A stretch of DNA of 11,669 nucleotides from CAYWGR01 sp964458015 (lineage in GTDB: Bacteria > Planctomycetota > Planctomycetia > Pirellulales > Thermoguttaceae). The notes below the pieces were generated by a model, which ran no database searches, was not told the origin of the DNA, and saw nothing but the letters and a program-made list of their open reading frames with translations. Below are positions 1-7,005 of the stretch, one piece after another (position 1 is the first letter of the stretch; each line of letters starts with the position of its first letter). The DNA is taken from NCBI GenBank assembly GCA_964458015.1, contig CAYWGR010000182.1:1-11669 (forward strand). The letters are read 5' to 3'. Made by a program: the position numbers and the translations under genes.

Positions 1-127
1 CCAATCAATTGTTGAAGTTGGGAAAAGCGTAGGGCGGGTCGAGCGAAGCGATTGCCCGCCATTTAGCGAAGAATTCAAGGCAGGCCTTCGCTCCGCTCGA
101 CCACGCCCTACCGAAGATTGATCGGCC
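1..127 (+). repeat. Dispersed palindromic repeat, long copy (may continue left of the window)
   Basis: Positions 1-64 match 5442-5505 at 58 of 64 bases by direct comparison, and both copies later resume a shared GATCGGCC (120-127 here, 5517-5524 there). The core forms a hairpin with arms GGCGGG and CCCGCC. This copy also carries an inverted second arm: 30-51 (TAGGGCGGGTCGAGCGAAGC) is repeated as its imperfect reverse complement at 85-110. The whole 30-110 segment is therefore a large imperfect palindrome. It encodes nothing convincing; the 82-codon minus-strand ORF across it is low-complexity read-through. Small palindromic intergenic elements of this kind are common in planctomycetes. The left limit is unknown because the element touches the window edge. 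Confidence 0.75.
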
Positions 128-251
128 GTGAGGGGGGTGGAACCCCTCTGTTGCCGCTTTACACGGGATTTGCTTCCCGCCATGTTTTTCGCTACTCTGA
201 TAGAAACGAGTTGTTTCCCACCGAAACCCACCAGTCGAGGAGTTTTTTTCC

Positions 252-1520
252 ATGAAATGTCAGTTCGCTCTGTTGCTAGCGTTGGGATTGGGTTGTTTTT
301 CCAGTCTCGCCGTTTCCCAAGTCATCGCCGGTGAGGCGGACGTTGCCGCAGCCGTCAAACGTATCGAGGCATTACGCGGTAAAATCCAATACAACGATCA
401 GAAAAAAGTCATTGGCGTCGATCTGATCGAACGTTCGACAACGAATGCCGACCTTAAATTGTTCGGCGCACTCACCGACTTGCAAGAACTCGCCATCTGG
501 GGCGCAGAGATCAACGATGAAGGCGTGAAGCATCTCGAAGCCTTTCAGAATCTCAACGAACTGGTCCTGGAAAACACGGATATTACCGACGCTGGACTGG
601 CGGTGCTTAAGAAATTGCCCAAGCTAAAATCCCTGAACCTTCGCCGCAGCACCTACATGACCGATGCCGGCTTGACCCATCTCAAGGATCTGCATAACAT
701 CCAGTATCTGTCGTTGCTCTACAACAACATCGGCGATACCGGCCTGGCCGAACTCAAGGGACTCACCAAACTGAAACTACTGGATCTGCGCGGCTGCACC
801 CAAGTGAGCGACGCCGGTCTGGAGCAAATCAAGGGACTGACGAGTCTCAAAAGCCTGAAGCTTCGGAACACGGCCGTTACCGATACGGGTCTCTCGTATC
901 TGGCCGACCTCACCCAATTGACTTCCCTTTCGATTGAAGACGCTCAAATCACCGATATGGGCCTCAAAGTTCTCGCAAAATTTACCAAATTGGAAGACCT
1001 CAGCGTTTTCCGTTGCTACAACATTACGGACGGTTGCTTCGAGTCGATGAAAGGCTTGGTCGCCCTGAAGCAATTGGCAGTCCGCGATACCCCGATTACC
1101 GGGACCGGCTTGGGACAACTCGAAAATGCCAAGGGTTTGAAAAAACTTGACCTCTCCGAGACCCAAGCGAACGACGAGGCCTTGAAACAAATTGCAAAGT
1201 TCTCCAATCTCCAATGGATCGATCTCTGGCACACCCGCATCACCGATGCTGGTTTGCAGAATCTGGTTGGCTTGAAGAAACTCATCTATCTGACGATCAC
1301 TGACACGAACGTCACCGATGCCGGCTTGGCAGCTCTCGGCAAGATGACCGCTTTGGAAAGCCTGAACCTCAAGCTGACCAAAATCACCGACGTCGGCCTG
1401 CCGCAATTGGAAGGGCTCAAGAATCTCAAGTCGCTCAATCTCGATCAAACCAAGATTACCAAAGAAGCGATTCAAAAGCTCCAAAAGGCCTTGCCGAAAT
1501 GCAAAGTGCGGAAGGAATAG
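252..1520 (+). CDS. Secreted leucine-rich-repeat protein
   Basis: A 422-residue protein. Residues 1-26 look like a signal peptide (basic start, hydrophobic LLLALGLGCFSSLAV, then SQVIAG before EADVAA), so export to the periplasm or cell surface is expected. From about residue 58 to 415 there are about 14 leucine-rich repeats of 24-25 residues with the pattern L..L..L.L..T.ITDAGL..L, the version abundant in planctomycete LRR proteins. No catalytic domain, C-terminal anchor or second transmembrane segment is visible, so the likely role is protein or ligand binding; the partner is unknown. The ATG at 252 is supported by GAGGAG at 237-242, nine bases upstream. The gene stands alone and ends at a strong terminator. 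A 288-codon ORF antisense to the repeats is a shadow. The exported LRR call is firm; its biological role is not known. Confidence 0.85.
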   Translation: MKCQFALLLALGLGCFSSLAVSQVIAGEADVAAAVKRIEALRGKIQYNDQKKVIGVDLIERSTTNADLKLFGALTDLQELAIWGAEINDEGVKHLEAFQNLNELVLENTDITDAGLAVLKKLPKLKSLNLRRSTYMTDAGLTHLKDLHNIQYLSLLYNNIGDTGLAELKGLTKLKLLDLRGCTQVSDAGLEQIKGLTSLKSLKLRNTAVTDTGLSYLADLTQLTSLSIEDAQITDMGLKVLAKFTKLEDLSVFRCYNITDGCFESMKGLVALKQLAVRDTPITGTGLGQLENAKGLKKLDLSETQANDEALKQIAKFSNLQWIDLWHTRITDAGLQNLVGLKKLIYLTITDTNVTDAGLAALGKMTALESLNLKLTKITDVGLPQLEGLKNLKSLNLDQTKITKEAIQKLQKALPKCKVRKE

Positions 1521-1553
1521 CAGTTTGAGATAATCAACAAGATCCAATAATAA

Positions 1554-1595
1554 AGGCCATGTCCGCTCCCGCGGTGGACATGGCCTGATTTTTTT
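1554..1595 (+). terminator. Rho-independent terminator of the LRR gene
   Basis: A perfect 11-bp stem (AGGCCATGTCC at 1554-1564 with GGACATGGCCT at 1576-1586) has an 11-base loop and is followed by seven T at 1589-1595. It lies 33 bases after the LRR stop. The convergent methyltransferase ends at 1619. On the minus strand the same stem is followed only by a weaker TTTATTATT tract, so termination in that direction would be less efficient. Confidence 0.9.
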
Positions 1596-1618
1596 ATTCA
1601 AGGGTAGTATGGGCGTCG

Positions 1619-2824
1619 TTACACAACCCGGCAGATAAAACACTTCAAGTATTCTGTTTCCAGACAGGCGGCGCTGATCGGATGGTCGGGTGATGCGCCT
1701 CGCTGCTCGATTATTTGAATTTCACGCCCGGTATGTTGGGCGACGCCCACCAGCATGTAGAGAAAATCCTCGCGGCTCACATGGCCCGAGCAACTGTTGG
1801 TCACCAGGATGCCGCCAGGTTCCAGCAGAGAAACCGCAAGCCGGTTCAGCCAGTGGTACGCTCGCATAGCTTCGTCCAGCGAGCCGCGGCTTCGGGCGAA
1901 CTTGGGCGGATCGAGGATGATGCCGCCGAACCGCTCTTGAGCTTCGACAAACGATTCCAGCGTTTTAAATCCGTCGCCGCACTGAAAGCGAACGTTTTTC
2001 AAACCGTTTCGCTCGGCGTTGGCTCGTGCTAACTCGACGGCTTTTTCACTCGTATCCACGCCGAGCACTTCACGGGCCCCGCCAATAGTCGCGGCGTTCA
2101 TCGAAAAACCGCCGCTATAGCAAAACATATCCAGCACTTTGCGATTCCGAAGATAGCCGGCCGCTGCCACGCGGTTCTCGCGTTGATCCAAATAAAAGCC
2201 GGTCTTTTGACCTTCGGCCAAGTCTAATTCATATTGAAGACCATGATCGACGATGACCAGCGGTCCCTCGGGCATGTTGCCCCAATAGGGGCCGTCACGC
2301 AGTTCGATGCCTTCCGTCCGACTCACGCCACGCTCGGTGCGAATCACGATGCCCTGGGGATGCGCCAGTTCGACAAGCATCGGCACGATCTGCGGTAGTC
2401 GCACTGCCATCGCCAAGGCGGTCACCTGAATCGCGAGATAGTCGCCATAGCGATCGACAATCAAGCCGCTCAGGCCGTCGCCCTCGCTAAAAACCAATCG
2501 AGCAGCGCCCTGGCGATCACCGTAACCAAGTTCATCGCGAAAGTGTATTGCCGATTCCAGCCGACGCAGCCAGAAAGCTTCGTCGAGCTGTTCGGCCACC
2601 CGCCAAGTGTAGAGCCGCACGCGAATTCGGCTTCGACTATTGAAAATCCCCCGGGCGATGAATTTCCCCTTCTCGGAAAGGAGATCGACGATGTCCCCAT
2701 CGGCGGGGGCGCCTTCCACGCGATCTACGGCAGAATCCAGCACCCAAGGGTGTCGGCCGTAAAAAGGGCGGGCCTTGCGGGGTTTGAGGATGACTTGAGG
2801 CAGCGGCGAACAGGAATTATCCAT
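1619..2824 (-). CDS. rlmI: Class I SAM-dependent 23S rRNA cytosine-C5 methyltransferase, RlmI-like
   Basis: A 401-residue protein with the RlmI/YccW layout. An N-terminal PUA RNA-binding domain (about 11-75, with RPFYGRHPWVL) is followed by a linker domain (about 85-200) and a Rossmann methyltransferase domain. Visible motifs are GQKTGFYLDQR at 205-215, SAM motif I VLDMFCYSGGFSMNAA from 230, an acidic GVD at 255-257, CGDG at 282-285, DPPKF at 305-309, and NSCSGH at 343-348 with Cys345 as the expected catalytic cysteine. In E. coli, RlmI makes m5C1962 in 23S rRNA; the same target here is inferred from the family. The ATG at 2824 gives the usual family length, with only a weak GGAAAT upstream. 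It is convergent with the LRR gene and divergent from the MFS gene. Related paralogues of the same fold exist, so the family is firmer than the exact target base. Confidence 0.9.
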   Translation of the reverse strand: MDNSCSPLPQVILKPRKARPFYGRHPWVLDSAVDRVEGAPADGDIVDLLSEKGKFIARGIFNSRSRIRVRLYTWRVAEQLDEAFWLRRLESAIHFRDELGYGDRQGAARLVFSEGDGLSGLIVDRYGDYLAIQVTALAMAVRLPQIVPMLVELAHPQGIVIRTERGVSRTEGIELRDGPYWGNMPEGPLVIVDHGLQYELDLAEGQKTGFYLDQRENRVAAAGYLRNRKVLDMFCYSGGFSMNAATIGGAREVLGVDTSEKAVELARANAERNGLKNVRFQCGDGFKTLESFVEAQERFGGIILDPPKFARSRGSLDEAMRAYHWLNRLAVSLLEPGGILVTNSCSGHVSREDFLYMLVGVAQHTGREIQIIEQRGASPDHPISAACLETEYLKCFICRVV

Positions 2825-2846
2825 TCGTTGTATTTCCGAGAAGTAT

Positions 2847-2874
2847 TTGAGAACATTTTCCTGTTCGATATTGT
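2847..2874 (+). promoter_or_regulatory. Possible sigma-70-like promoter for the MFS gene
   Basis: TTGAGA (2847-2852) and TATTGT (2869-2874) are separated by 16 bases. They match five and four of six consensus positions and lie about 80 bases before the chosen MFS start, inside the divergent intergenic region. The TTG of the -35 box opens the longer reading frame that would otherwise be called as the MFS start. The assignment is by eye only. Confidence 0.3.
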
Positions 2875-2957
2875 CTTACACTGTTAATGTAGGTTGTTTA
2901 TCCTCGGCTGGCAATGACCTTGCACACGGGGGGGATCCCCGTCAAAATATCCGTTCC

Positions 2958-4256
2958 ATGACTGACGCCTTGACCAAACCCGATCCCTACGCTTCGTGGC
3001 GGAACCGCAACTTCCGGTGCTACGCCTTGAGCTGGTTTTCGGTGGCTTATGGCAAGCAGATCGAAACGTTGGCCATCAGCGTCTATTTCGTCAGCATCTT
3101 CGATCGTGCCGACGCTTCGCTGGCGTTGGGTATGATCGGGTTGGTCCAGGCAATGCCGGTCATGCTGTTGGCCATTGTTGCAGGCCAAATCGCCGACCGC
3201 TACGACCGCCGCCTCGTAATGACGCTGTCGCTCTTATTAGGGCTGTTGTCGTCCACGGGCTTGCTAACAGTAATTCTGTACGGCGGATCCACTCCTTGGA
3301 TCTTTTTGCTTCTGGGAATCGGAGCAATCGGCCAAGCAATCGGCGGCCCTTCGCGTGCATCGCTACTGCCGCAACTTGTGCCTGCCGAAAATTTTCCGAA
3401 TGCCGTCGCTTGGAACAGTTCAGTATTCTATATGGCCATTGTGACCGGCCCCGCGGTTGCCGGCTGCATTATGACCTGGGCCGAGGAACCGACGCGGCAG
3501 AACCCAGCCCCGGCACTCATTGTCGTTCTGGCCTGTCGGCTTGTTTCCATCGCGGCTATTACCTTTGTCCGTTATCGACAAGCCGAACGTCCGGCGGAAT
3601 CGATTTCCTGGCAAAGCGTTGTGGCGGGCATTCATTTCGTATGGAATACGAAGCTCATTTTGGCCACCATCACGCTCGATCTATTCGCCGTGTTGTTGGG
3701 CGGAGCCACTTACCTGCTGCCGATTTTCGCCAAGGATATTCTCCATGTCGGCAATATCGGATTGGGAGTGCTTCGAGCGGCTGACGCCATTGGGGCCGTC
3801 TCCATGGCGATGCTTCTGGCCCACATGCCGCCGATGCGGCGCGCCGGCGTAACCCTTCTTTGGGCCGTTGCCGGCTTTGGTGTTGCCACGGTGATTTTCG
3901 GTCTTTCCCAATGGTTCTGGTTGTCGCTGTTGATGATGTTCCTCATCGGAGCACTCGACAACATCAGCGTCGTCGTGCGGCATACGCTCGTTCAGATGCT
4001 AACGCCCGACGAAATGCGAGGTCGCGTCTCGGCCGTCAACGGTGTGTTTATTACGGCCTCGAACGATCTCGGCGGGCTGGAGTCGGGACTCACCGCTTGG
4101 CTATTCGGGCCGGTCATCTCGGTCGTCGCCGGCGGCGCCGGCACGATCCTTGTCGTTATTGGCGCGGCATATCTCTGGCCACAGCTTCTTGCACTCGGCT
4201 CGTTAAGCTCGATCAAGCCATTGGAAGTTACCGATCCCGACGAGGAACGGCCCTAG
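2958..4256 (+). CDS. Major facilitator superfamily transporter (EntS/MFS_3-like exporter)
   Basis: A 432-residue polytopic membrane protein with about twelve hydrophobic segments, the normal size for a 12-TM MFS carrier. The MFS motif A between helices 2 and 3 is present as GQIADRYDRR at 76-85, and a related motif occurs in the second half (MRGRVSAVNGVF). The opening PYASWRNRNFRCYALSWFSV resembles the EntS-like/MFS_3 group of drug or siderophore exporters; the substrate cannot be read from the sequence. The frame is open back to a TTG at 2847, but ATG 2958 is preferred: the extra 37 residues are not MFS-like and overlap a possible promoter. No good Shine-Dalgarno precedes 2958; a GGGGGG run lies about 22 bases upstream in a small hairpin (ACGGGG 2926-2931 with CCCCGT 2937-2942). 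The gene converges on the M42 peptidase with only 12 bases between stop codons and no visible terminator. Confidence 0.85.
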   Translation: MTDALTKPDPYASWRNRNFRCYALSWFSVAYGKQIETLAISVYFVSIFDRADASLALGMIGLVQAMPVMLLAIVAGQIADRYDRRLVMTLSLLLGLLSSTGLLTVILYGGSTPWIFLLLGIGAIGQAIGGPSRASLLPQLVPAENFPNAVAWNSSVFYMAIVTGPAVAGCIMTWAEEPTRQNPAPALIVVLACRLVSIAAITFVRYRQAERPAESISWQSVVAGIHFVWNTKLILATITLDLFAVLLGGATYLLPIFAKDILHVGNIGLGVLRAADAIGAVSMAMLLAHMPPMRRAGVTLLWAVAGFGVATVIFGLSQWFWLSLLMMFLIGALDNISVVVRHTLVQMLTPDEMRGRVSAVNGVFITASNDLGGLESGLTAWLFGPVISVVAGGAGTILVVIGAAYLWPQLLALGSLSSIKPLEVTDPDEERP

Positions 4257-4268
4257 AATGCAATAATT

Positions 4269-5330
4269 CTACGGCGTAAACTCCGCTGTCGGTTCCAAGC
4301 CTTCAACAAACCGAGCCAACAGGTCGGCCGCACGGTCGATATCATCCAGCGAGATCATCTCGACGGGGCTATGCATGTAGCGGTTGGGAATGCTGACCAA
4401 TCCCGCGGCCACGCCTGCCCGGTTGATCTGGATGGCGTTGGCATCGGTGCCCGTAGCGCGAGCCGAAGCCGCCAATTGGTAGGGGATCTTGTTGTCATCG
4501 GCGGCATGAATCAACCGCTCGACGACTTTATGGTTCATGTTCGGACCGCGATGCACAACAGGCCCGCGCCCGAGACGGATATCGCCCTCTTCTTTTTTCT
4601 CGATCGTCGGGCAATCCGTGGCATGGGTGACATCCACGGCCACGCCGACCTGCGGATCAATGCCGAAGGCGCTGGTCCTGGCGCCGCGAAGCCCCAGTTC
4701 TTCTTGAACTGTGGAAACGGCATACAGACCGCACGAAAGTTTTTTGTTTCGACATGCCCGGCGCATTGCTTCGATCACCACCCAACAACCGGCCTTGTCG
4801 TCCATGGCCGGCGAAACCGCGAGATTGTTCCGCAGGGTGTGGAACCCCAGTTCCACGGTCACGGCATCGCCGATGCGGACCATTTTCCCGGCTTCTTCGT
4901 TGTTCGCAGCGCCGATATCGAGCCAAAGATCCTTGATCTTGGGCACTTGCTTGCGCTCTTCTTCCGTAAGCAAATGAATCGGCTTGCGGGCGATAACGCC
5001 AAAGACCGGCCCTCCGGCGGCCCAAACCATCATCCGTTGCCCGATGAGCATTTCGGGATCCCATCCGCCGATCGGCTGAACGTAGAGGAATCCGTTATCG
5101 TCGATATGCTGAACAATCAAACCGATCTGGTCACAATGGCCGGCCAGCATGACCCGAAGCGGCGCATCGGGATTTTTCACCACGATTACGTTGCCGTGCA
5201 GATCGGTGCGAACCTCGTCGGCAAAACCAACCACATAATCACGAACAACCTGTTGCAACGTACTTTCGTAACCCGAGGGACTCGGGGTTTCGAGCAGTGT
5301 TTTGAAAAAATCGAGGGCGTTAGGTTCCAA
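4269..5330 (-). CDS. M42 family metallopeptidase (glutamyl/leucyl aminopeptidase-type)
   Basis: A 353-residue protein, the usual M42 length. Every expected di-metal residue is visible: His65 and Asp67 in GHCDQIG, bridging Asp177 in MDDKAG, catalytic Glu210 and metal Glu211 in VQEELGLRGA, Asp233 in AVDVTHA, and His320 in NRYMHSPVE. The family forms large cytosolic tetrahedral complexes (TET) that trim peptides from the N terminus; some members were first described as cellulases. The frame stays open upstream as far as 5747 without family-like sequence and would overlap hom. The start chosen is TTG 5328-5330, seven bases after AAGAGG and immediately before EPNALDFFKTLLETPSPSGYE, the typical M42 opening. 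Peptide specificity cannot be told. It is convergent with the MFS gene. Confidence 0.9.
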   Translation of the reverse strand: MEPNALDFFKTLLETPSPSGYESTLQQVVRDYVVGFADEVRTDLHGNVIVVKNPDAPLRVMLAGHCDQIGLIVQHIDDNGFLYVQPIGGWDPEMLIGQRMMVWAAGGPVFGVIARKPIHLLTEEERKQVPKIKDLWLDIGAANNEEAGKMVRIGDAVTVELGFHTLRNNLAVSPAMDDKAGCWVVIEAMRRACRNKKLSCGLYAVSTVQEELGLRGARTSAFGIDPQVGVAVDVTHATDCPTIEKKEEGDIRLGRGPVVHRGPNMNHKVVERLIHAADDNKIPYQLAASARATGTDANAIQINRAGVAAGLVSIPNRYMHSPVEMISLDDIDRAADLLARFVEGLEPTAEFTP

Positions 5331-5337
5331 GATGGGG

Positions 5338-5343
5338 CCTCTT
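5338..5343 (-). promoter_or_regulatory. Shine-Dalgarno site that fixes the TTG start of the M42 peptidase
   Basis: Read on the minus strand, AAGAGG is followed by CCCCATC and then TTG at 5330-5328, a seven-base spacing. No ATG or GTG start lies near the point where M42 similarity begins, so this site decides the start. Confidence 0.6.
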
Positions 5344-5422
5344 AATAAAACGGAAACAGAAGTCGATATGCGGAAAAATACCCAACGGCAATAAGTATGG
5401 TGATTTATCGTTCTTCTGCAAG

Positions 5423-5538
5423 CCGGTCCATTCGGGCAGAACCAATCAATTGTTGAATTTAGGAAAAGCGTAGGTCGGGTCAAGCGAAGCGACGGCCCGC
5501 CATTTTGCTGAAAACGGATCGGCCCCGGTCCATTCGGG
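5423..5538 (+). repeat. 14-bp direct repeat bracketing the short dispersed repeat
   Basis: CCGGTCCATTCGGG occurs at 5423-5436 and again, identically, at 5525-5538. The two copies lie on either side of the short palindromic repeat at 5442-5524, with a five-base gap on the left and none on the right. Confidence 0.6.
5442..5524 (+). repeat. Dispersed palindromic repeat, short copy
   Basis: Bases 5442-5505 match window positions 1-64 with six mismatches. After the shared ATTT, this copy has only TGCTGAAAACG before GATCGGCC, where the long copy has about 55 bases including an inverted second arm. It keeps the GTCGGGTCAAGCGAAGCGAC core with its CCCGCC partner. It sits just upstream of the hom promoter and contains no ORF of interest. 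Confidence 0.75.
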
Positions 5539-5546
5539 GTATCACC

Positions 5547-5576
5547 TTGACGCCCGACCGCAAAATCCCCTACCAT
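5547..5576 (+). promoter_or_regulatory. Probable sigma-70-like promoter of the hom operon
   Basis: TTGACG (5547-5552) and TACCAT (5571-5576) are separated by 18 bases, matching five and four of six consensus positions. Transcription would start near 5583, giving a leader of about 40 bases with AAGGGG at 5609-5614 ahead of the hom ATG. No attenuator hairpin or leader peptide is visible. Confidence 0.5.
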
Positions 5577-5624
5577 AGAGGATTCCAACACAAATTTTGA
5601 AGAACTCGAAGGGGTTGTCGCTCT

Positions 5625-6929
5625 ATGGACACTGCAAAAGTCGCCATTATTGGATTCGGAACGATCGGCTCCGGCGTCGCTCGTCTGTTGTTGGAACACG
5701 GAGATCGGATTGCGCATCGCTTGGGCCGAAAATTGGAACTGACCCATGTTGTGGATACCGATCTAAAACGGTCGCGAAATTTCGCATTGCCCCCAGGCGT
5801 ACTGACCTCCGATCTTGCTCAGGTTATCGACAATCCCGATATTACCACGGCCGTTGAGCTTGTCGGCGGCCTAGAGCCCGCGCGAACCATCGTGCTCAAG
5901 CTTTTACAAAGCGGAAAAAACATTGTTACCGCCAACAAGGCGTTGCTGGCCGAGCATGGTCCGGAACTGTTTGAAACCGCGCGCAAATGCAGCCGATCGA
6001 TTGCCTTCGAGGCGGCCGTCGCCGGCGGGATTCCGATCATCGCGGCCATTGGCGAAAGCTTGACCGGCAACCAAATCGAATCGATCCACGGCATCCTCAA
6101 CGGCACAAGCAATTTCATCCTCTCGCAGATGGAGGAGAACAACACCGACTACGCCACGGCTTTGGCCGAGGCCCAGCAACGCGGCTATGCCGAAGCCAAT
6201 CCGGCCATGGACGTCAACGGAAGCGACGCCGCCCAAAAATTGGCCATTTTGGCCCATCTGGCTTTCGGAGCGAAAGTCAACTGGCGCAGCATCCCGCGCA
6301 CAGGTATCGATATCGTCGACGTGGCCGACATTCGCTATGCACGGGAACTTGGCTACAGCATCAAATTGCTGGCCGTTGCCGAGCTTGTGCCGGAAGGCTT
6401 GGAATTGCATGTTTCGCCTACTCTTGTTCGGCACGGAACCACGCTGGCCGAAGTGCGCGAGGCTTACAATGCGGTTCGCGTCGTTGGCGATGCTGTTGGC
6501 CGTGTGTTTTTCCACGGGCTTGGCGCGGGCCAAATGCCCACCGCCTCGGCCGTCGTGGCGGATGTGATGAACACCATCGTCGGACGCACCGCCATTACCT
6601 TCCGCATGTTGAATCTCTGGTCGGCCGAGGGCGAGGCGCGGGTCAACACTCGCGATCCGTCGAAAGTGCCCGGCCGTTTCTACGTTCGTTTCAACGTAGA
6701 CGATCGCCCCGGCGTTATGTCCGAGATTACCGGCATCCTGGGAGCTCACAACATCTCGATTGCTTCCGTGATCCAGCACGAGACGGAGGAGGAAGACGCC
6801 TCGAACGTAGTCCCCTTGGTGATAATGACTCACACCACGGCCGAAGGCGCCATGGCCGACGCCATGAAAACCATCGGACAACTTGCTTGCGTGCATCCAG
6901 GCAGCGTAAGGCTGAGAGTTCGAGACTAA
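5625..6929 (+). CDS. hom: Homoserine dehydrogenase with C-terminal ACT domain
   Basis: A 434-residue protein, the usual size for a monofunctional enzyme with an ACT tail. It reduces aspartate semialdehyde to homoserine using NAD(P)H in the cytosol, at the branch to threonine and methionine. The Rossmann loop GFGTIG is at 10-15, TANKALL with Lys105 at 102-108, FEAAVAGGIPII from 128, GILNGTSNFIL at 156-166, and the catalytic block PAMDVNGSDAAQK at 193-205 (Asp201, Lys205). The ACT domain spans about 352-430 (RFNVDDRPGVM), which in this family usually allows feedback control by threonine. The ATG at 5625 has AAGGGG ten bases upstream. It leads an apparent operon, with 76 bases before the next gene. 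Confidence 0.95.
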   Translation: MDTAKVAIIGFGTIGSGVARLLLEHGDRIAHRLGRKLELTHVVDTDLKRSRNFALPPGVLTSDLAQVIDNPDITTAVELVGGLEPARTIVLKLLQSGKNIVTANKALLAEHGPELFETARKCSRSIAFEAAVAGGIPIIAAIGESLTGNQIESIHGILNGTSNFILSQMEENNTDYATALAEAQQRGYAEANPAMDVNGSDAAQKLAILAHLAFGAKVNWRSIPRTGIDIVDVADIRYARELGYSIKLLAVAELVPEGLELHVSPTLVRHGTTLAEVREAYNAVRVVGDAVGRVFFHGLGAGQMPTASAVVADVMNTIVGRTAITFRMLNLWSAEGEARVNTRDPSKVPGRFYVRFNVDDRPGVMSEITGILGAHNISIASVIQHETEEEDASNVVPLVIMTHTTAEGAMADAMKTIGQLACVHPGSVRLRVRD

Positions 6930-7005
6930 AAATTTGGGTCCAGGGGCTAGAGGCTAGAAGAATCGTTTGTGGTTTTGCATGGACGAATAGGAGATTCGAC
7001 ACGTT

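Noticed and set aside
5..253. 82-codon minus-strand ORF at the left edge
   Set aside because: It lies across the palindromic repeat; low complexity and no family.
777..1643. Long minus-strand ORF antisense to the LRR gene (288 codons)
   Set aside because: It mirrors the LRR periodicity, has no domain and crosses the terminator. The plus-strand gene has a signal peptide, LRR pattern and Shine-Dalgarno.
2847..2957. TTG-initiated extension of the MFS gene
   Set aside because: The 37 extra residues are not MFS-like, and the TTG sits in a possible -35 box. ATG 2958 gives a typical N terminus.
4371..5345. 324-codon plus-strand ORF over the M42 peptidase
   Set aside because: It is a shadow: the opposite strand carries every M42 metal ligand at family length.
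5331..5747. N-terminal extension of the M42 ORF
   Set aside because: It is not M42-like, runs through a dispersed repeat and overlaps hom. TTG 5330 has a Shine-Dalgarno.
5904..6896. 330-codon minus-strand ORF inside hom
   Set aside because: His- and Gly-rich shadow typical of GC-rich antisense frames; hom motifs on the plus strand are complete.
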